Of a stretch of 64,000 bases of DNA, positions 1 to 11,078 are shown piece after piece (position 1 is the first letter of the stretch; each line of letters starts with the position of its first letter). This stretch comes from Talinum fruticosum (lineage: Eukaryota > Streptophyta > Magnoliopsida > Caryophyllales > Talinaceae). The DNA lies in assembly GCA_021018815.1 (NCBI GenBank), contig JAITYX010000053.1, positions 2,108,001 through 2,172,000 of the forward strand, written 5' to 3'. The notes beneath the pieces were generated by a model. That model searched no databases, was not told where the DNA came from, and saw only the letters and a list, made by a program, of their open reading frames with translations. The translations under genes and the position numbers were made by a program.

Positions 1-1126
1 ATGGGTTGGAATCTGGAAGTTCTAGAAGAACCCGAAGCAAGGACTCGTCACCGGAGAAGACGACTCTTCTGCTGCTTTCGTTCGGTTCCGTCTTCCTCTA
101 CTTGGCGACTCGCTAACCCGGCCTAGGCTCAGGCAGTCGTGGGAGTCCATCTCCTCTTCGATTCTGCGACCTGTAAGTCCCATGGACGCTGCTGTAACTC
201 CCGATCTCATGGCCGCCGACTCGACCGGAGAGCTCACGGAATCTCCGGTGGCAGAGCCCCGATTTCCCTAGAGAAGAAAGCCACGAGCAACCCAAGTCGG
301 TGGAGAAGAACTCCGAGCCAAAATTCTCAGAACTCCAATCTCCACAATCTAATTCCAAATCAGGCCAATCAAGGGTGAAACTCCATCAGAAAAAACGCTA
401 GCCTCGGGACCGGAAAGGCGCTGGCTTCGGGATCGCAAGGAGTCGGTGGTGGCAGGCGTTACTCCGACGAAGACTAAAGCTGCCAGGAGGAACCCATGGA
501 GGGATGTCTCGAACCGCGACGTGAAATCGGTGAAGAAGGAGGCGAGTGCGATGGCGTCAGGCGCGAGAGGCCGGTGCTGAGCCTTCTGCAATAGCGGCGT
601 TCTGGGCGGCGACGGAGGGGCAGTGAAGGGGTTGGTGATTTTGGAAAGAGGTGAAGCCACGGAAGGCTTTAATGAGAGAGAGAGACCCGTTTTCAGAAGT
701 TGAAGTTCATGGGTTTTGAGAAGTTTAGAGAGGTGAAATGAAAAGGTGCTATTACCCACAAATTAAAAATGTTATTGTAATGTAGATAGGTGGCTGCGTG
801 AACCGTGAATTTTTAGGGTTTTATTCCCTCTACTAAATTTTGCTGTAATCTAAACTAACTTTTTGGTGTAACCATAGTTAGTCATTATTTATTTATTTTT
901 TTAAAAGAAAATTCTCGATGACTCATCCGAAAAAAAAAACGAAAAGCTCTATGAATTATACCTAAACAAGTCCAAACATCCGACCTATGTGATTCCAAGC
1001 ATTCACATCGAGCAGGTGATAAAATCAACCTCTATCAATCATCTTCTAAATGTTCGAGATACAATCGCTCCAAGCACTCCACAAAACTCGTGCACGCAGC
1101 CTAATTCTCGAAAGGGCATTAAAATT
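1..1126 (+). mobile_element. Inverted partial internal region of the small non-autonomous LTR element
   Basis: This is the same internal sequence as in the array to the right, but read on the opposite strand and cut by the window edge. It runs from within the 5' part of the internal region through the conserved Lys/Arg-rich reading frame to the purine-rich end near 1108-1120, where an LTR should begin with TGTAGG. Instead it abuts the 3' end of a minus-strand LTR. No intact reading frame is present. The function of the element's peptide is unknown. Confidence 0.8.
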
Positions 1127-1771
1127 TGTAAACGCAAATTTCGAGTCTAAAATAAATAAAGACAGAAATTAGGAAACAAATATAATTTGTATTGATTTTT
1201 GTTTAATAGGTACAATCTCTATATTGGATACAATAAATGTAATCGTCTCGATACAATCTCCTTGTAACTTGAACGATTCGAGGCGTCGTAGATTGATCTT
1301 GAACGTTGATGTTGAGGCGGATGATGAACGCCGAATGGTTCTTGATTTGGATGTGCTTGAGAGTCTTGAATTTGAATTGTTGACTCTAATTTTTGAACGG
1401 TTGCGGACTTTGATCCTTAGCGCTTGGTAGTTGGATGTCGTTTGTAGTTTGAGCTCTGGATTTCGCAGATGCTAAATGTGTGAAAAATGAGGAAATGACC
1501 TCTATTTATAACTTTTTAGAGCTAGGGTTTGGCTTGAATTTTGGCCTGGCCATAGTTTAGTAATTATTTCTTAAAAGGTATATTTGCTATTTACCGCATC
1601 ATCAACGACACGTGGCAACTTGTAATTGGCCGAATTTAATTTCTTTTGATGTTAATTTTAAAGGCTTTTCAAGGCCAATTTTACACGTGACAATTTGCAA
1701 TAGGTGGAATAAAAATAGTTAATTTTCCACATGGCGACATATAGTTGGCTAACGAATTTTTGCCTCCTACA
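1127..1771 (-). repeat. LTR 1 of the small-element array
   Basis: Ends TGTAGG/TTTACA on the minus strand. A minus-strand TATA box lies at 1502-1511 and two CACGTG boxes at 1609-1614 and 1684-1689. This LTR is unusual because both flanks are internal sequence in opposite orientations: inverted internal DNA on the left, normal internal DNA on the right. Confidence 0.8.
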
Positions 1772-3032
1772 AATGCCCCTTCGAGAATCACTGCGTGCAT
1801 GAGTTTTGATGAGTGCTTGGAGCAATTGTATCTCAAACATTTAGAAGATGATTGATACATGTTGATTTTAATCACCTTCTCGATGTGAATGCCGGAATCA
1901 CATAGGTCACATGTTTGGACTTGTTTAGGTATATTCATAGAGCTTTTCCTTTTTTTTTTTTTTTCGGATGAGTCATCGAGAATTTTCTTTTAAAAAATAA
2001 ATAAATAATGACTAACTATACGGTTACACAAAAAAGTTAGTTTAGATTACGAGTAAAATTTAGTAGAGGGAATAAAACTCTAAAAATTCACTGGTTCACA
2101 CAGACCACCTATCTACATTACAATAACATTTTTAATTTGTGGGTAATAGCACCTTTTCATTTCACCTCTCTAAACTACTCAAAACCCCGAACTTCAACTT
2201 CGAAAACGGGTCTTTCTCTCTCATCAAAGCTTTCCATGGCTTCACCTCTTTCCAAAATCACCAGCCCCTTTATCGCCCCTCCGTTGCCGCCCGTAACGCC
2301 GCTATAGCAGAAGGCTCGAGCACGGCCTCTCGCCCGATGCCACCGAACTCGCCCCTTCACCGATTTCACGCCGCGGTTCGAGAAATCCCTCCATGGGTTC
2401 CTCCTGGTAGCTTTAGTCTTCGCCGAAGTAACGCCTGCCGCCACCGATTTTTGCGGTCCCGAAGCTAGCGTGTTTTCCGATGGAGTTTCACCCTTGATTG
2501 GCCTGATTTGGAATTAGGTTGTGGAGATTGGAGTTATGAGAATTTTGGCTTGGAGTTCTTCTCCACCGACTTGGGTTGCTCGTGGCTTTCTTCTCTAGGG
2601 AAATCGGGCTCTGCCGCGGAGATTCCGTGAGCTCTCCGACCGAGTCGGCAGCCATGAGATCGGGAGTTGCAGCAGCGTCCGTGGGACTTACGGGTCGCGA
2701 ACCGAAAAGGAGATGGACCCCACGACTGCCTGAGCCTAGGCCGGGTTAGCGGGTCGGCAAGTGAAGGAAGACGGGACCGAAGGGAAGCGGCAGAAGAGTC
2801 GTCTTCTCCGGTGAAGAGTCCTTGCTTCGGGTCCTTCTAGAACCGCCGGATACCAACCCGTGTGTTTTGGTAAGGCTTCTAGTACCATCGAGTCTTATCA
2901 TCACTTTTCGAAAGACTCTCTTACACTTCGTCTTCCCGATCTTCTTTATTCTCAAGCTTTGAACACAACGTCATGTTCACCGTGGCTTTCTCATAGAAAT
3001 TTGATGGGAAGAACTCCGGGCGTGCCAAAATT
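1772..3032 (-). mobile_element. Internal region 2 of the array
   Basis: About 1.26 kb between LTR 1 and LTR 2. On the minus strand it begins with the primer-site-like GGCACGCCC next to LTR 2 and ends with a polypurine tract next to LTR 1. It includes the ~150 bp segment that regions 5 and 6 lack. A short minus-strand reading frame at 2175-2444 keeps the motif NPWRDFSNRG. No known domain was recognised. Confidence 0.7.
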
Positions 3033-3677
3033 TGTAAACACAAATTTCGAGTCTATTATTTATTTAGACAGAAATTAGGAAACAAATATAATTTGTATTG
3101 ATTTTTGTTTAATAGGTACAATCTCCGTATTGGATACAATAAATGTAATCCTCCGATTCAATCTCCTTGTAACTTGAACGATTTGAGGGCATCGTAGATT
3201 GATCTCGAACTTTGATGTTGAGGCGGATGATGAACGCTGAATGGTTCTTGATTTGGATGTGTTGAGAGTTTTGAATTTGAATCGTTGACTCGATTTACGA
3301 ACGGTTGCGGACTTTGATCCTTGTCGCTTGGTAGCTAGATGTCGTTTGCGGCTTGAGCTCCGGATTTTGCAGATGCTTGAATGTGTGAAAAATGAGGAAA
3401 TGACCTCTATTTATAACTTTTGGAGCTAGGGTTTGGCTTGAATTTTGGGCCTGGCCCATAGTTTAGTAATTATTTCTTAAAAGAAATATTTACTATTTAC
3501 CGCATCATCAATGACACGTAGCAACTTCTAATTGGCTGAAATTTGATTTCTTTTGATTTAATTTTAAAGGCTTTTCAAGGCCAATTTTACACGTGGCAAT
3601 TTGTAATAGGTGAAATAAAAATAATTAATTTTCCACATGGCGACATATGGTTGGCTAACGAATTTTTGCGTCCTACA
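3033..3677 (-). repeat. LTR 2 of the small-element array
   Basis: Same termini as LTR 1. The minus-strand TATA box is at 3407-3416. The TATA-proximal CACGTG box has decayed to CACGTA, while the distal one remains near 3589. Confidence 0.8.
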
Positions 3678-4949
3678 AATGCCCCCTTCGAGAATCAACA
3701 GCGTGCACCAGCTTTGTTGAGTGCTTAGAGCGGTTGTATCTCGAACATTTAGAAGATGATTGATACACGTTGATTTTAATCACCTTCTCGATGTAAATGC
3801 CGGAATCACATAGGTCACATGTTTGGACTTGTTTAGGTATAATTCATAGAGCTTTTCGTTTTTTTTTCCGGATGAGTCATCGAGAATTTTTTTAAAAAAA
3901 AAATAAATAATGACTAACTATGGTTACACAAAAAGTTAGTTTAGATTACGAGTAAAATTTAGTGAGGGAATAAAGCCATAAAAATTCACAGTTCACGCAG
4001 ACCACCTATCTACATTACAATAACATTTTTAATTTGTGGGTTATAGCACCTTTTCATTTCACCTCTCTAAACCGCTCAAAACCCATGAACTTCAACTTCG
4101 AAAACGGGTCTCTCTCTCTCATCAAAGTCTTCCATGGCTTCAACTCTTTCCAAAATTACCAGCCCCTTCATCGCCCTCTCGTCACCGCCTAGAACGTTGC
4201 TGTAGCAAAGGCTCGCATCGGCCTCTCGCGCTCGACGCCACCGCACTCGCCTCCTTCACCGATTTCACGCCGCGGTTCGAGACATCCCTCCATGGGTTCC
4301 TCCTGGCAGCTTTAGTCTTCGCCGGAGTAGCACCTGCCGCCACCGACTCCTTGCGTTCCCGAAGCCGAGCATTTCCGACCCGAGGCTAGCGTGTTTTCCG
4401 ATGGAGTTTCACCCTTGATTGGCCTGATTTGGAATTAGGTTGTGGAGATTGGAGTTATGAGAATTTTGGCTCGGAGTTCTTCTCCACCGACTTGGGTTGC
4501 TCGTGGCTTTCTTCTCTAGGGAAATCGGGCTCGCCGCGGAGATTCCGTGAGCTCTCCGGCCGAGTCGGCAGCCATGAGATCGCGAGTTGCAGCGGCGTCC
4601 ATGGGACTTACGGGTCGCAGAACCGAAGAGGAGATGGACCCCTCGGCTGCCCGAGCCTAGGCCGCGTTAGTGGTTCGCCAAGTGGAGGGAGACGGGACCG
4701 AATGGAAGCAGCAGAAGAGTCGTCTTCTCCGGTGACGAGTCCTTACTCGGGTTCTTCTAGAACTTCCGATTCCAAGCCGTGTGTTTCGGTAAGGCTTCTA
4801 GTACCATCGAGTCTTATCATCACTTTTCGAAAGACTCTTGCACTTCGTCTTCCCGATCTTCTTCATTCTCAAGCTCTAAACACGACGTCATGTTCACCAT
4901 GGCTTTCTTAAAGAAATTTGATGGGAAGAACTCCGGGCGTGCCAAAATT
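3678..4949 (-). mobile_element. Internal region 3 of the array
   Basis: About 1.27 kb, with the ~150 bp segment present. It carries the short acidic reading frame that starts just after the primer-site region on the minus strand (see the 26-residue frame in region 4). Longer open stretches on the plus strand are antisense to this and are not taken as genes. Confidence 0.7.
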
Positions 4950-5598
4950 TGTAAACACAAATTTCAAGTCTAAAATAAATAAAGATAGGAAATTAGGAAA
5001 CAAATATAATTTGTATTGATTTTTGTTTAATAGGTACAATCTCTCGTATTGGATACAATAAATGTAATCGTCTCGATTCAATCTCCTTGTAACTTGAACG
5101 ATTCGAGGGCGTCGTAGATTGATCTCGAACGTTAATGTTGAGGCGGATGATGAACGCTGAATGGTTCTTGATTTGGATGTGCTGAGAGTCTTGAATTTCA
5201 ATCGTTGACTCGATTTCGAACGGTTACCGAGTTTGATCCTTGGCGCTTGGTAGCTGGATGTCGTTTGCAGTTTGAGCTCCGGATTTCGCAGATGCTCGAA
5301 TGTGTGAAAAATGAGGAAATGACCTCTATTTATAACTTTTTGGAGCTAGGGTTTGGCTTAAATTTTAGGCCTAGGCCCATAGTTTAGTAATTATTTCTTA
5401 AAAGAAATATTTACTATTTATCACATCATCAACGACACGTGACAACTTTTTATTGGCTGAAATTTATTTCTTTTGATTTTAATTTTAAAGGCTTTTCAAG
5501 GCCAATTTTATACGTGGCAATTTGTAATAGGTGGAATAAAAATAATTAATTTTCCACATGGTGACATATAGTTGGCTAACGAATTTTTGCGTCTTACA
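4950..5598 (-). repeat. LTR 3 of the small-element array
   Basis: Length 649 bp with the standard termini. The minus-strand TATA box is at 5326-5335. It differs from LTR 4 mainly by single bases and small indels next to CG dinucleotides. Confidence 0.8.
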
Positions 5599-6886
5599 AA
5601 TGCCCCCTTCGAGAATCGGATGCGTGCACGAGTTTTGTTGAGTGCTTGGAGCAGCTTGTATCTTGAACATTTAGAATACGATTGATACAGAGTTGATTTT
5701 AAGCACCTTCTCGATGTGAATGCCGGAATCACATAGGTCACATGTTTGGACTTGTTTAGGTATAATTCATAGAGCTTTTCGTTTTTTTTTCGGATGTGTC
5801 ATCGAGAATTCTCTTTTAAAAAAATAAATAAATAATGACTAACTATGGTTACACAAAAAGTTAGTTTAGATTACAGTAAAATGTAGTAGAGGGAATAAAG
5901 CCATAAAAATTCACGGTTCACACAGACCACCTATCTACATTACAATAACATTTTTAATTTTTGGGCAATAGCACCTTTTCATTTCACCTCTCTAAACCGC
6001 TCAAAACCCATGAACTTCAACTTCGAAAACGGGCTCTCTCTCTCATCAAAGCCTTCCATGGCTTCACCTCTTTCCAAAATCACCAGCCCCTTCACTGCCC
6101 CTCCTTCGCGCCCGTAACGCTACTATCGCAGAAGGCTCAAGACCGGCCTCTTGCGCCTGATGCCACCGCACTCTCTCGCCCGACGCCACCGCACTCGCCT
6201 CCTTCTTCACCGATTTCACGCCGCGGTTCGAGACATCCCTCCATGGGTTCTTCCTGGCAGCTTTAGTCTTCGCCGGAGTAACGCGTGCCGCCGCCAACTT
6301 CTTGCGGTCCCGAAGCCGCGCATTTCCGGTCCCGAGGCTAGCATTTTTTCCGATGGAGTTTCACCCTTAATTGGCCTGATTTGGAATTAGGTTGTGGAGA
6401 TTGGAGTTTTGAGAATTTTGGCTCGGAGTTCTTCTCCACCGACTTGGGTTGCTCGTGGCTTTCTTCTCTAGGAAATCGAGCTCTGTCGCCGGAGATTCCG
6501 TGAGCTCTCCAGCTGAGTTGGCAGCCATGAAATCGGGAATTGCAGCGAGCGTCCATGGGACTTACGGGTCACGTAACCGAAGAGGAGATGGACCCCCACG
6601 GCTGCCTGGTCGCCAAGTGGAGGGAGACAGGACCGAACGGAAGCGGCAGAAGAGTCGTCTTCTCCGGTGACGAGTCCTTGCTTCGGGTTCTTCTAGAACT
6701 TCCAGATTCCAAGCCGTGTGTTTCGGTAAGGCTTCTAGTACCATCGAGTCTTATCATCACTTTTCGAAAGACTCTTGCACTTCGTCTTCCCGATCTTCTT
6801 CATTCTCAAGCTCTAAACACGACGTCATGTTCACCATGGCTTTCTTAAAGAAATTTGATGGGAAGAACTCCGGGCATGCCAAAATT
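5599..6886 (-). mobile_element. Internal region 4 of the array
   Basis: At 1.29 kb this is the longest internal region. It keeps the ~150 bp segment and also carries a short duplication of the GCCACCGCACTC-containing sequence near 6160-6200. Regions 5 and 6 share that duplication; regions 2 and 3 do not. Confidence 0.7.
6757..6837 (-). CDS. Short acidic reading frame near the primer site of the small element
   Basis: A 26-residue frame on the minus strand starts about 50 bases after the LTR and ends at two consecutive stop codons. It is strongly acidic (LELENEEDREDEVQ). The same frame is present in regions 3 and 4, and with a start three codons later in regions 5 and 6. It could be the remnant of a gag start, a short upstream frame in the leader, or chance. 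It matches no family I recognise, and whether it is translated is unknown. Confidence 0.25.
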   Translation of the reverse strand: MVNMTSCLELENEEDREDEVQESFEK

Positions 6887-7535
6887 TGTAAACACAAATT
6901 TCAAGTCTAAAATAAATAAAGATAGGAAATTAGGAAACAAATATAATTTGTATTGATTTTTGTTTAATAGGTACAATCTCTGTATTGGATACAATAAATG
7001 TAATCCTCTCGATTCAATCTCCTTGTAACTTGAACGATTCGAGGGCGTCGTAGATTGATCTCGAACGTTGATGTTGAGGCGAGATGATGAACGCTGAATG
7101 GTTCTTGATTTGGATGTGCTGAGAGTCTTGAATTTCAATAGTTGACTCCGATTTCGAACGGTTACTCGAGTTTGATCCTTGGCGCTTGGTAGCTGGATGT
7201 CGTTTGCGGTTTGAGCTCGGATTTCGCAGATGCTTGAATGTGTGAAAAATGAGGAAATGACCTCTATTTATAACTTTTGGAGCTAGGGTTTGGCTTAAAT
7301 TTTAGGCCTAGGCCCATAGTTTAGTAATTATTTCTTAAAAGAAATATTTACTATTTATCACATCGTCAACGACACGTGGCAACTTTTTATTGGCTGAAAT
7401 TTATTTCTTTTGATTTTAATTTTAAAGGCTTTTCAAGGCCAATTTTATACGTGGCAATTTGTAATAGGTGGAATAAAAATAATTAATTTTCCACATGATG
7501 ACATATAGTTGGCTAACGAATTTTTGCGTCCTACA
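6887..7535 (-). repeat. LTR 4 of the small-element array
   Basis: Length 649 bp with the standard termini. It carries a clear minus-strand promoter layout, described in the next entry. Confidence 0.8.
7264..7454 (-). promoter_or_regulatory. LTR promoter: TATA box with upstream ACGT boxes
   Basis: On the minus strand, TTATAAATAG lies at 7264-7273. A CACGTG palindrome (7373-7378) lies about 100 bp upstream and a second ACGTGG core (7449-7454) about 180 bp upstream. ACGT-core boxes next to GGC are the binding type of plant bZIP and bHLH factors, including those of abscisic-acid and light responses. The layout recurs in the other LTRs with point changes. Promoter activity is inferred, not shown. 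Confidence 0.5.
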
Positions 7536-8675
7536 AATGCCCCCTTCGAGAATCGGATGCGTGCACGAGTTTTGTTGAGTGCTTGGAGCAGCTTGTATCT
7601 TGAACATTTAGAATACGATTGATACAGAGTTGATTTTAAGCACCTTCTCGATGTGAATGCCGGAATCACATAGGTCACATGTTTGGACTTGTTTAGGTAT
7701 AATTCATAGAGCTTTTCGTTTTTTTTTCGGATGAGTCATCGAGAATTTTCTTTTAAAAAAATAAATAAATAATGACTAAGTATGGTTACACAAAAAGTTA
7801 GTTTAGATTACAGTAAAATGTAGTAGAGGGAATAAAGCCATAAAAATTCACTGGTTCACGCAGCCACCTATCTACATTACAATAACATTTTTAATTTTTG
7901 GGCAATAGCACCTTTTCGTTTCACCTCTCTAAACCGCTCAAAACCCATGAACTTCAACTTCTAAAACGGGTCTCTCTCTCTTATCAAAGCCTTCCATGGC
8001 TTCACCTTTTTCCAAAATCACCAGCCCCTTCATCGCCCCTCCGTCGCCGCCCGTAACGCTGCTATAGCAGAAGGCTCAAGCACCGGCCTCTCGCGCCGAC
8101 GCCACCGCACTCTCGCGCCGACGCCACCGCACTCGCCTCCTTCTTCACCGATTTCACGCCGCGGTTCGAGACATCCCTCCATGGGTTCTTCCTGGCAGCT
8201 TTAGTCTTCGCCGGAGTAACGCGTGCCGCCGCCAACTTCTTGCGGTCCCGAAGCGGCGCCTTTCCGGTCCCGAGGCTAGCATTTTTCCGATGGAGTTTCA
8301 CCCTTGATTGGCCTGATTTGGAATTAGGTTGTGGAGATTGGAGTTTTGAGAATTTTGGCTCGGAGTTCTTCTCCACGGACTTGGGTTGCTCGTGGCTTTC
8401 TTCTCTAGGGAAATCGAGCTCGTCGCCGAAGATTCCATGAGCTCTCCTAGCTGAGTTGGCAGCCATGAAATCGGGAGTTGCAGCGAGCGTCCGCATTCTA
8501 ACCCGTGTGTTTCGGTAAGGCTTCTAGTACCATCGAGTCTTATCGTCACTTTTCGAAAGACTCTTGCACTTCGTCTTCCTGATCTTCTTCATTCTCAAGC
8601 TCTAAACACGACGTCATGTTCACCGTGGCTTTCTTAAAGAAATTTGATGGGAAGAACTCCGGGCGTGCCAAAATT
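7536..8675 (-). mobile_element. Internal region 5 of the array (deleted form)
   Basis: 1.14 kb. It lacks the ~150 bp segment that regions 2-4 carry just after the sequence near 8490. The deletion is shared exactly with region 6, so these two units derive from one another. Confidence 0.7.
8062..8496 (-). CDS. Lys/Arg-rich frame of the small non-autonomous element, unknown function
   Basis: This is the longest open frame in the element's own orientation, 144 residues. It is basic and low in hydrophobic residues, with a polar Ser/Gln/Lys-rich middle and the motif NPWRDVSNRG, which also occurs (with F for V) in region 2. In the other copies the frame is broken by small indels. I see no zinc knuckle, protease or polymerase motif. 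It may be a decayed gag or captured host sequence. The first codon is simply the first ATG of the frame. Confidence 0.3.
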   Translation of the reverse strand: MRTLAATPDFMAANSARRAHGIFGDELDFPREESHEQPKSVEKNSEPKFSKLQSPQPNSKSGQSRVKLHRKNASLGTGKAPLRDRKKLAAARVTPAKTKAARKNPWRDVSNRGVKSVKKEASAVASARECGGVGARGRCLSLLL

Positions 8676-9325
8676 TGTAAACACAAATTTCAAGTCTAAA
8701 ATAAATAAAGATAGGAAATTAGGAAATAAATATAATTTGTATTGATTTTTGTTTAATAGGTACAATCTCCGTATTGGATACAATAAATGTAATCGTCTCG
8801 ATTCAATCTCCTTGTAACTTGAACGATTCGAGGGCGTCGTAGATTGATCTCGAACGTTGATGTTGAGGCGAGATGATGAACGCCGAATGGTTCTTGATTT
8901 GGATGTGCTGAGAGTCTTGAATTTCAATCGTTGACTCCGATTTCCGAACAGTTATCGAGTTTGATCCTTGGCGCTTGGTAGCTGGATGTCGTTTGCAGCT
9001 TGAGCTCTGGATTTCGCAGATGCTTGAATGTGTGAAAAATGAGGAAATGACCTCTATTTATAACTTTTGGAGCTAGGGTTTGGCTTAAATTTTGGGCCTA
9101 GGCCCATAGTTTAGTAATTATTTCTTAAAATAAATATTTACTATTTATCACATCGTCAACGACACGTGGCAACTTTTTATTGGCTGAAATTTATTTCTTT
9201 TGATTTTAATTTTAAAGGCTTTTCAAGGCCAATTTTATACGTGGCAATTTGTAATAGGTGGAATAAAAATAATTAATTTTCCACATGGTGACATATAGTT
9301 GGCTAACGAATTTTTGCGTCCTACA
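8676..9325 (-). repeat. LTR 5 of the small-element array
   Basis: Length 650 bp with the standard termini, closely similar to LTR 4. Confidence 0.8.
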
Positions 9326-10464
9326 AATGCTCCCTTCGAGAATCGGATGCGTGCACGAGTTTTGTTGAGTGCTTGGAGCAGTTGTATCTTGAACATTTAG
9401 AATACGATTGATACGAAGTTGATTTTAAGCACCTTCTCGATGTGAATGCTCGGAATCACATAGGTCACATGTTTGGACTTGTTTAGGTATAATTCATAGA
9501 GCTTTTCGTTTTTTTTTCGGATGAGTCATCGAGAATTTTCTTTTAAAAAAATAAATAAATAATGACTAACTATGGTTACACAAAAAGTTAGTTTAGATTA
9601 CAAGTAAAATGTAGTAGAGGGAATAAAGCCATAAAAATTCACGGTTCACGCAGCCACCTATCTACATTACAATAACATTTTTAATTTTTGGGCAATAGCA
9701 CCTTTTCATTTCACCTCTCTAAACCGCTCAAAACCCATGAACTTCAACTTCTAAAACGGGTCTCTCTCTCTTATCAAAGCCTTCCATGGCTTCACCTCTT
9801 TCCAAAATCACCAGCCCCTTCACTGCCCCTCCGTCGCCGCCCGTAACGCTGCTATAGCAGAAGGCTCAGCACCGGCCTCTCGCGCCGACGCCACCGCACT
9901 CTCGCGCTCGACGCCACCGCACTCGCCTCCTTCTTCATCGATTTCACGCCGCGGTTCGAGACATCCCTCCATGGGTTCTTCCTGGCAGCTTTAGTCTTCG
10001 CCGGAGTAACGCGTGCCGCCGCCAACTTCTTGCGGTCCCAAAGCCGCGCCTTTCCGGTCCCGAGGCTAGCATTTTTTCCGATGGAGTTTCACCCTTAATT
10101 GGCCTGATTTGGAATTAGGTTGTGGAGATTGGAGTTTTGAGAATTTTGGCTCGGAGTTCTTCTCCACCGACTTGGGTTGCTCGTGGCTTTCTTCTCTAGG
10201 GAGATCGAGCTCGTCGTCGAAGATTCCATGAGCTCTCCGGCTGAGTTGGCAGCCATGAAATCGGGAGTTGCAGCAGCGTCCGCATTCCAACCCGTGTGTT
10301 TCGGTAAGGCTTCTAGTACCATCGAGTCTTATCATCACTTTTCGAAAGACTCTTGCACTTCGTCTTCCCGATCTTCTTCATTCTCAAGCTCTAAACACGA
10401 CGTCATGTTCACCGTGGCTTTCTTAAAGAAATTTGATGGGAAGAACTCCGAGCGTGCCAAAATT
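9326..10464 (-). mobile_element. Internal region 6 of the array (deleted form)
   Basis: 1.14 kb, with the same ~150 bp deletion and the same short duplication as region 5. The two are near-identical over their length, so this pair is the most recent expansion of the array. Confidence 0.7.
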
Positions 10465-11078
10465 TGTAAACACAAATTTCAAGTCTAAAATAAACAAAGA
10501 TAGGAAATTAGGAAACAAATATAATTTGTATTAATTTTTGTTTAATAGGTACAATCTCCGTATTGGATACAATAAATGTAATCCTCCGATTCAATCTCCT
10601 TGTAACTTGAACGATTCGAGGGCGTCGTAGATTGATCTTTGAATGGTTCTTGATTTGGATGCGCTAAGAGTCTTGAATTTCAATCGTTGACTCGATTTCC
10701 GAACGGTTGCGGACTTTGATCCTTGGCGCTTGGTAGCTGGATGTCGCTTGCAGCTTGAGCTCTGGATTTCGCAGATGCTCGAATGTGTGAAAATGAGGAA
10801 ATGACCTCTATTTATAACTTTTGGAGCTAGGGTTTGGCTTGAATTTTGGGCATGGGCCCATAGTTTAGTAATTATTTCTTAAAAGAAATATTTAGTATTT
10901 ACCGCATCATCAACAACACGTGGCAAATTCTAATTGGCCGGAATTTGATTTCTTTTGATTTAATTTTAAAGGCTTTTCAAGGCCAATTTTAGACGTGGCA
11001 ATTTGCAATAGGTGGAATAAAAATAATTAATTTTCCACATGGCGACATATAGTTGGCTAACAAATTTTTGCCTCCTAC
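10465..11078 (-). repeat. LTR 6, outermost 5' LTR of the array
   Basis: 614 bp. It is shorter than the others because about 35 bp is missing near 10638 (the GATGTTGAGGCG segment). The terminal base of the expected TGTAGG end is lost at the junction with unrelated DNA at 11079, so a target duplication cannot be matched. Confidence 0.7.

Larger units (their letters stand above)
1127..11078 (-). mobile_element. Head-to-tail multimer of a small non-autonomous LTR retrotransposon
   Basis: Six copies of a ~645 bp LTR (TGTAGG...TTTACA on the minus strand) alternate with five internal regions of 1.14-1.29 kb, giving a period of about 1.8-1.9 kb. Each LTR is followed on the minus strand by AATTTTGGCACGCCC, a primer-site-like sequence, and preceded by a purine run (GAAGGGGGCAT), a polypurine tract. 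No reverse transcriptase, integrase, protease or recognisable gag is present, so the element must depend on enzymes from elsewhere. Adjacent units share one LTR, the arrangement expected from unequal recombination between LTRs. The last LTR ends at 11078 against unrelated AT-rich DNA. Confidence 0.85.

Noticed and set aside
2139..2468. Recurrent plus-strand frames starting MGNSTFSFHLSK (also at 4036, 5961, and minus at 349-759)
   Set aside because: They are antisense to the small element, recur only because the units are near-identical, differ by frameshift between copies and show no domain.
4429..4911. 160-residue plus-strand frame in internal region 3
   Set aside because: Antisense to the element's LTR and primer site, and broken in the other units.
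1127..11078. Endogenous pararetrovirus or satellite DNA as explanation of the array
   Set aside because: No movement protein, coat or polymerase motifs, and the repeats have LTR termini, a primer-site-like sequence and a polypurine tract.
1127..11078. Cassandra-type element with 5S rRNA promoter
   Set aside because: No 5S-like A-box/C-box sequence was recognised in the LTRs; they have a TATA box instead.
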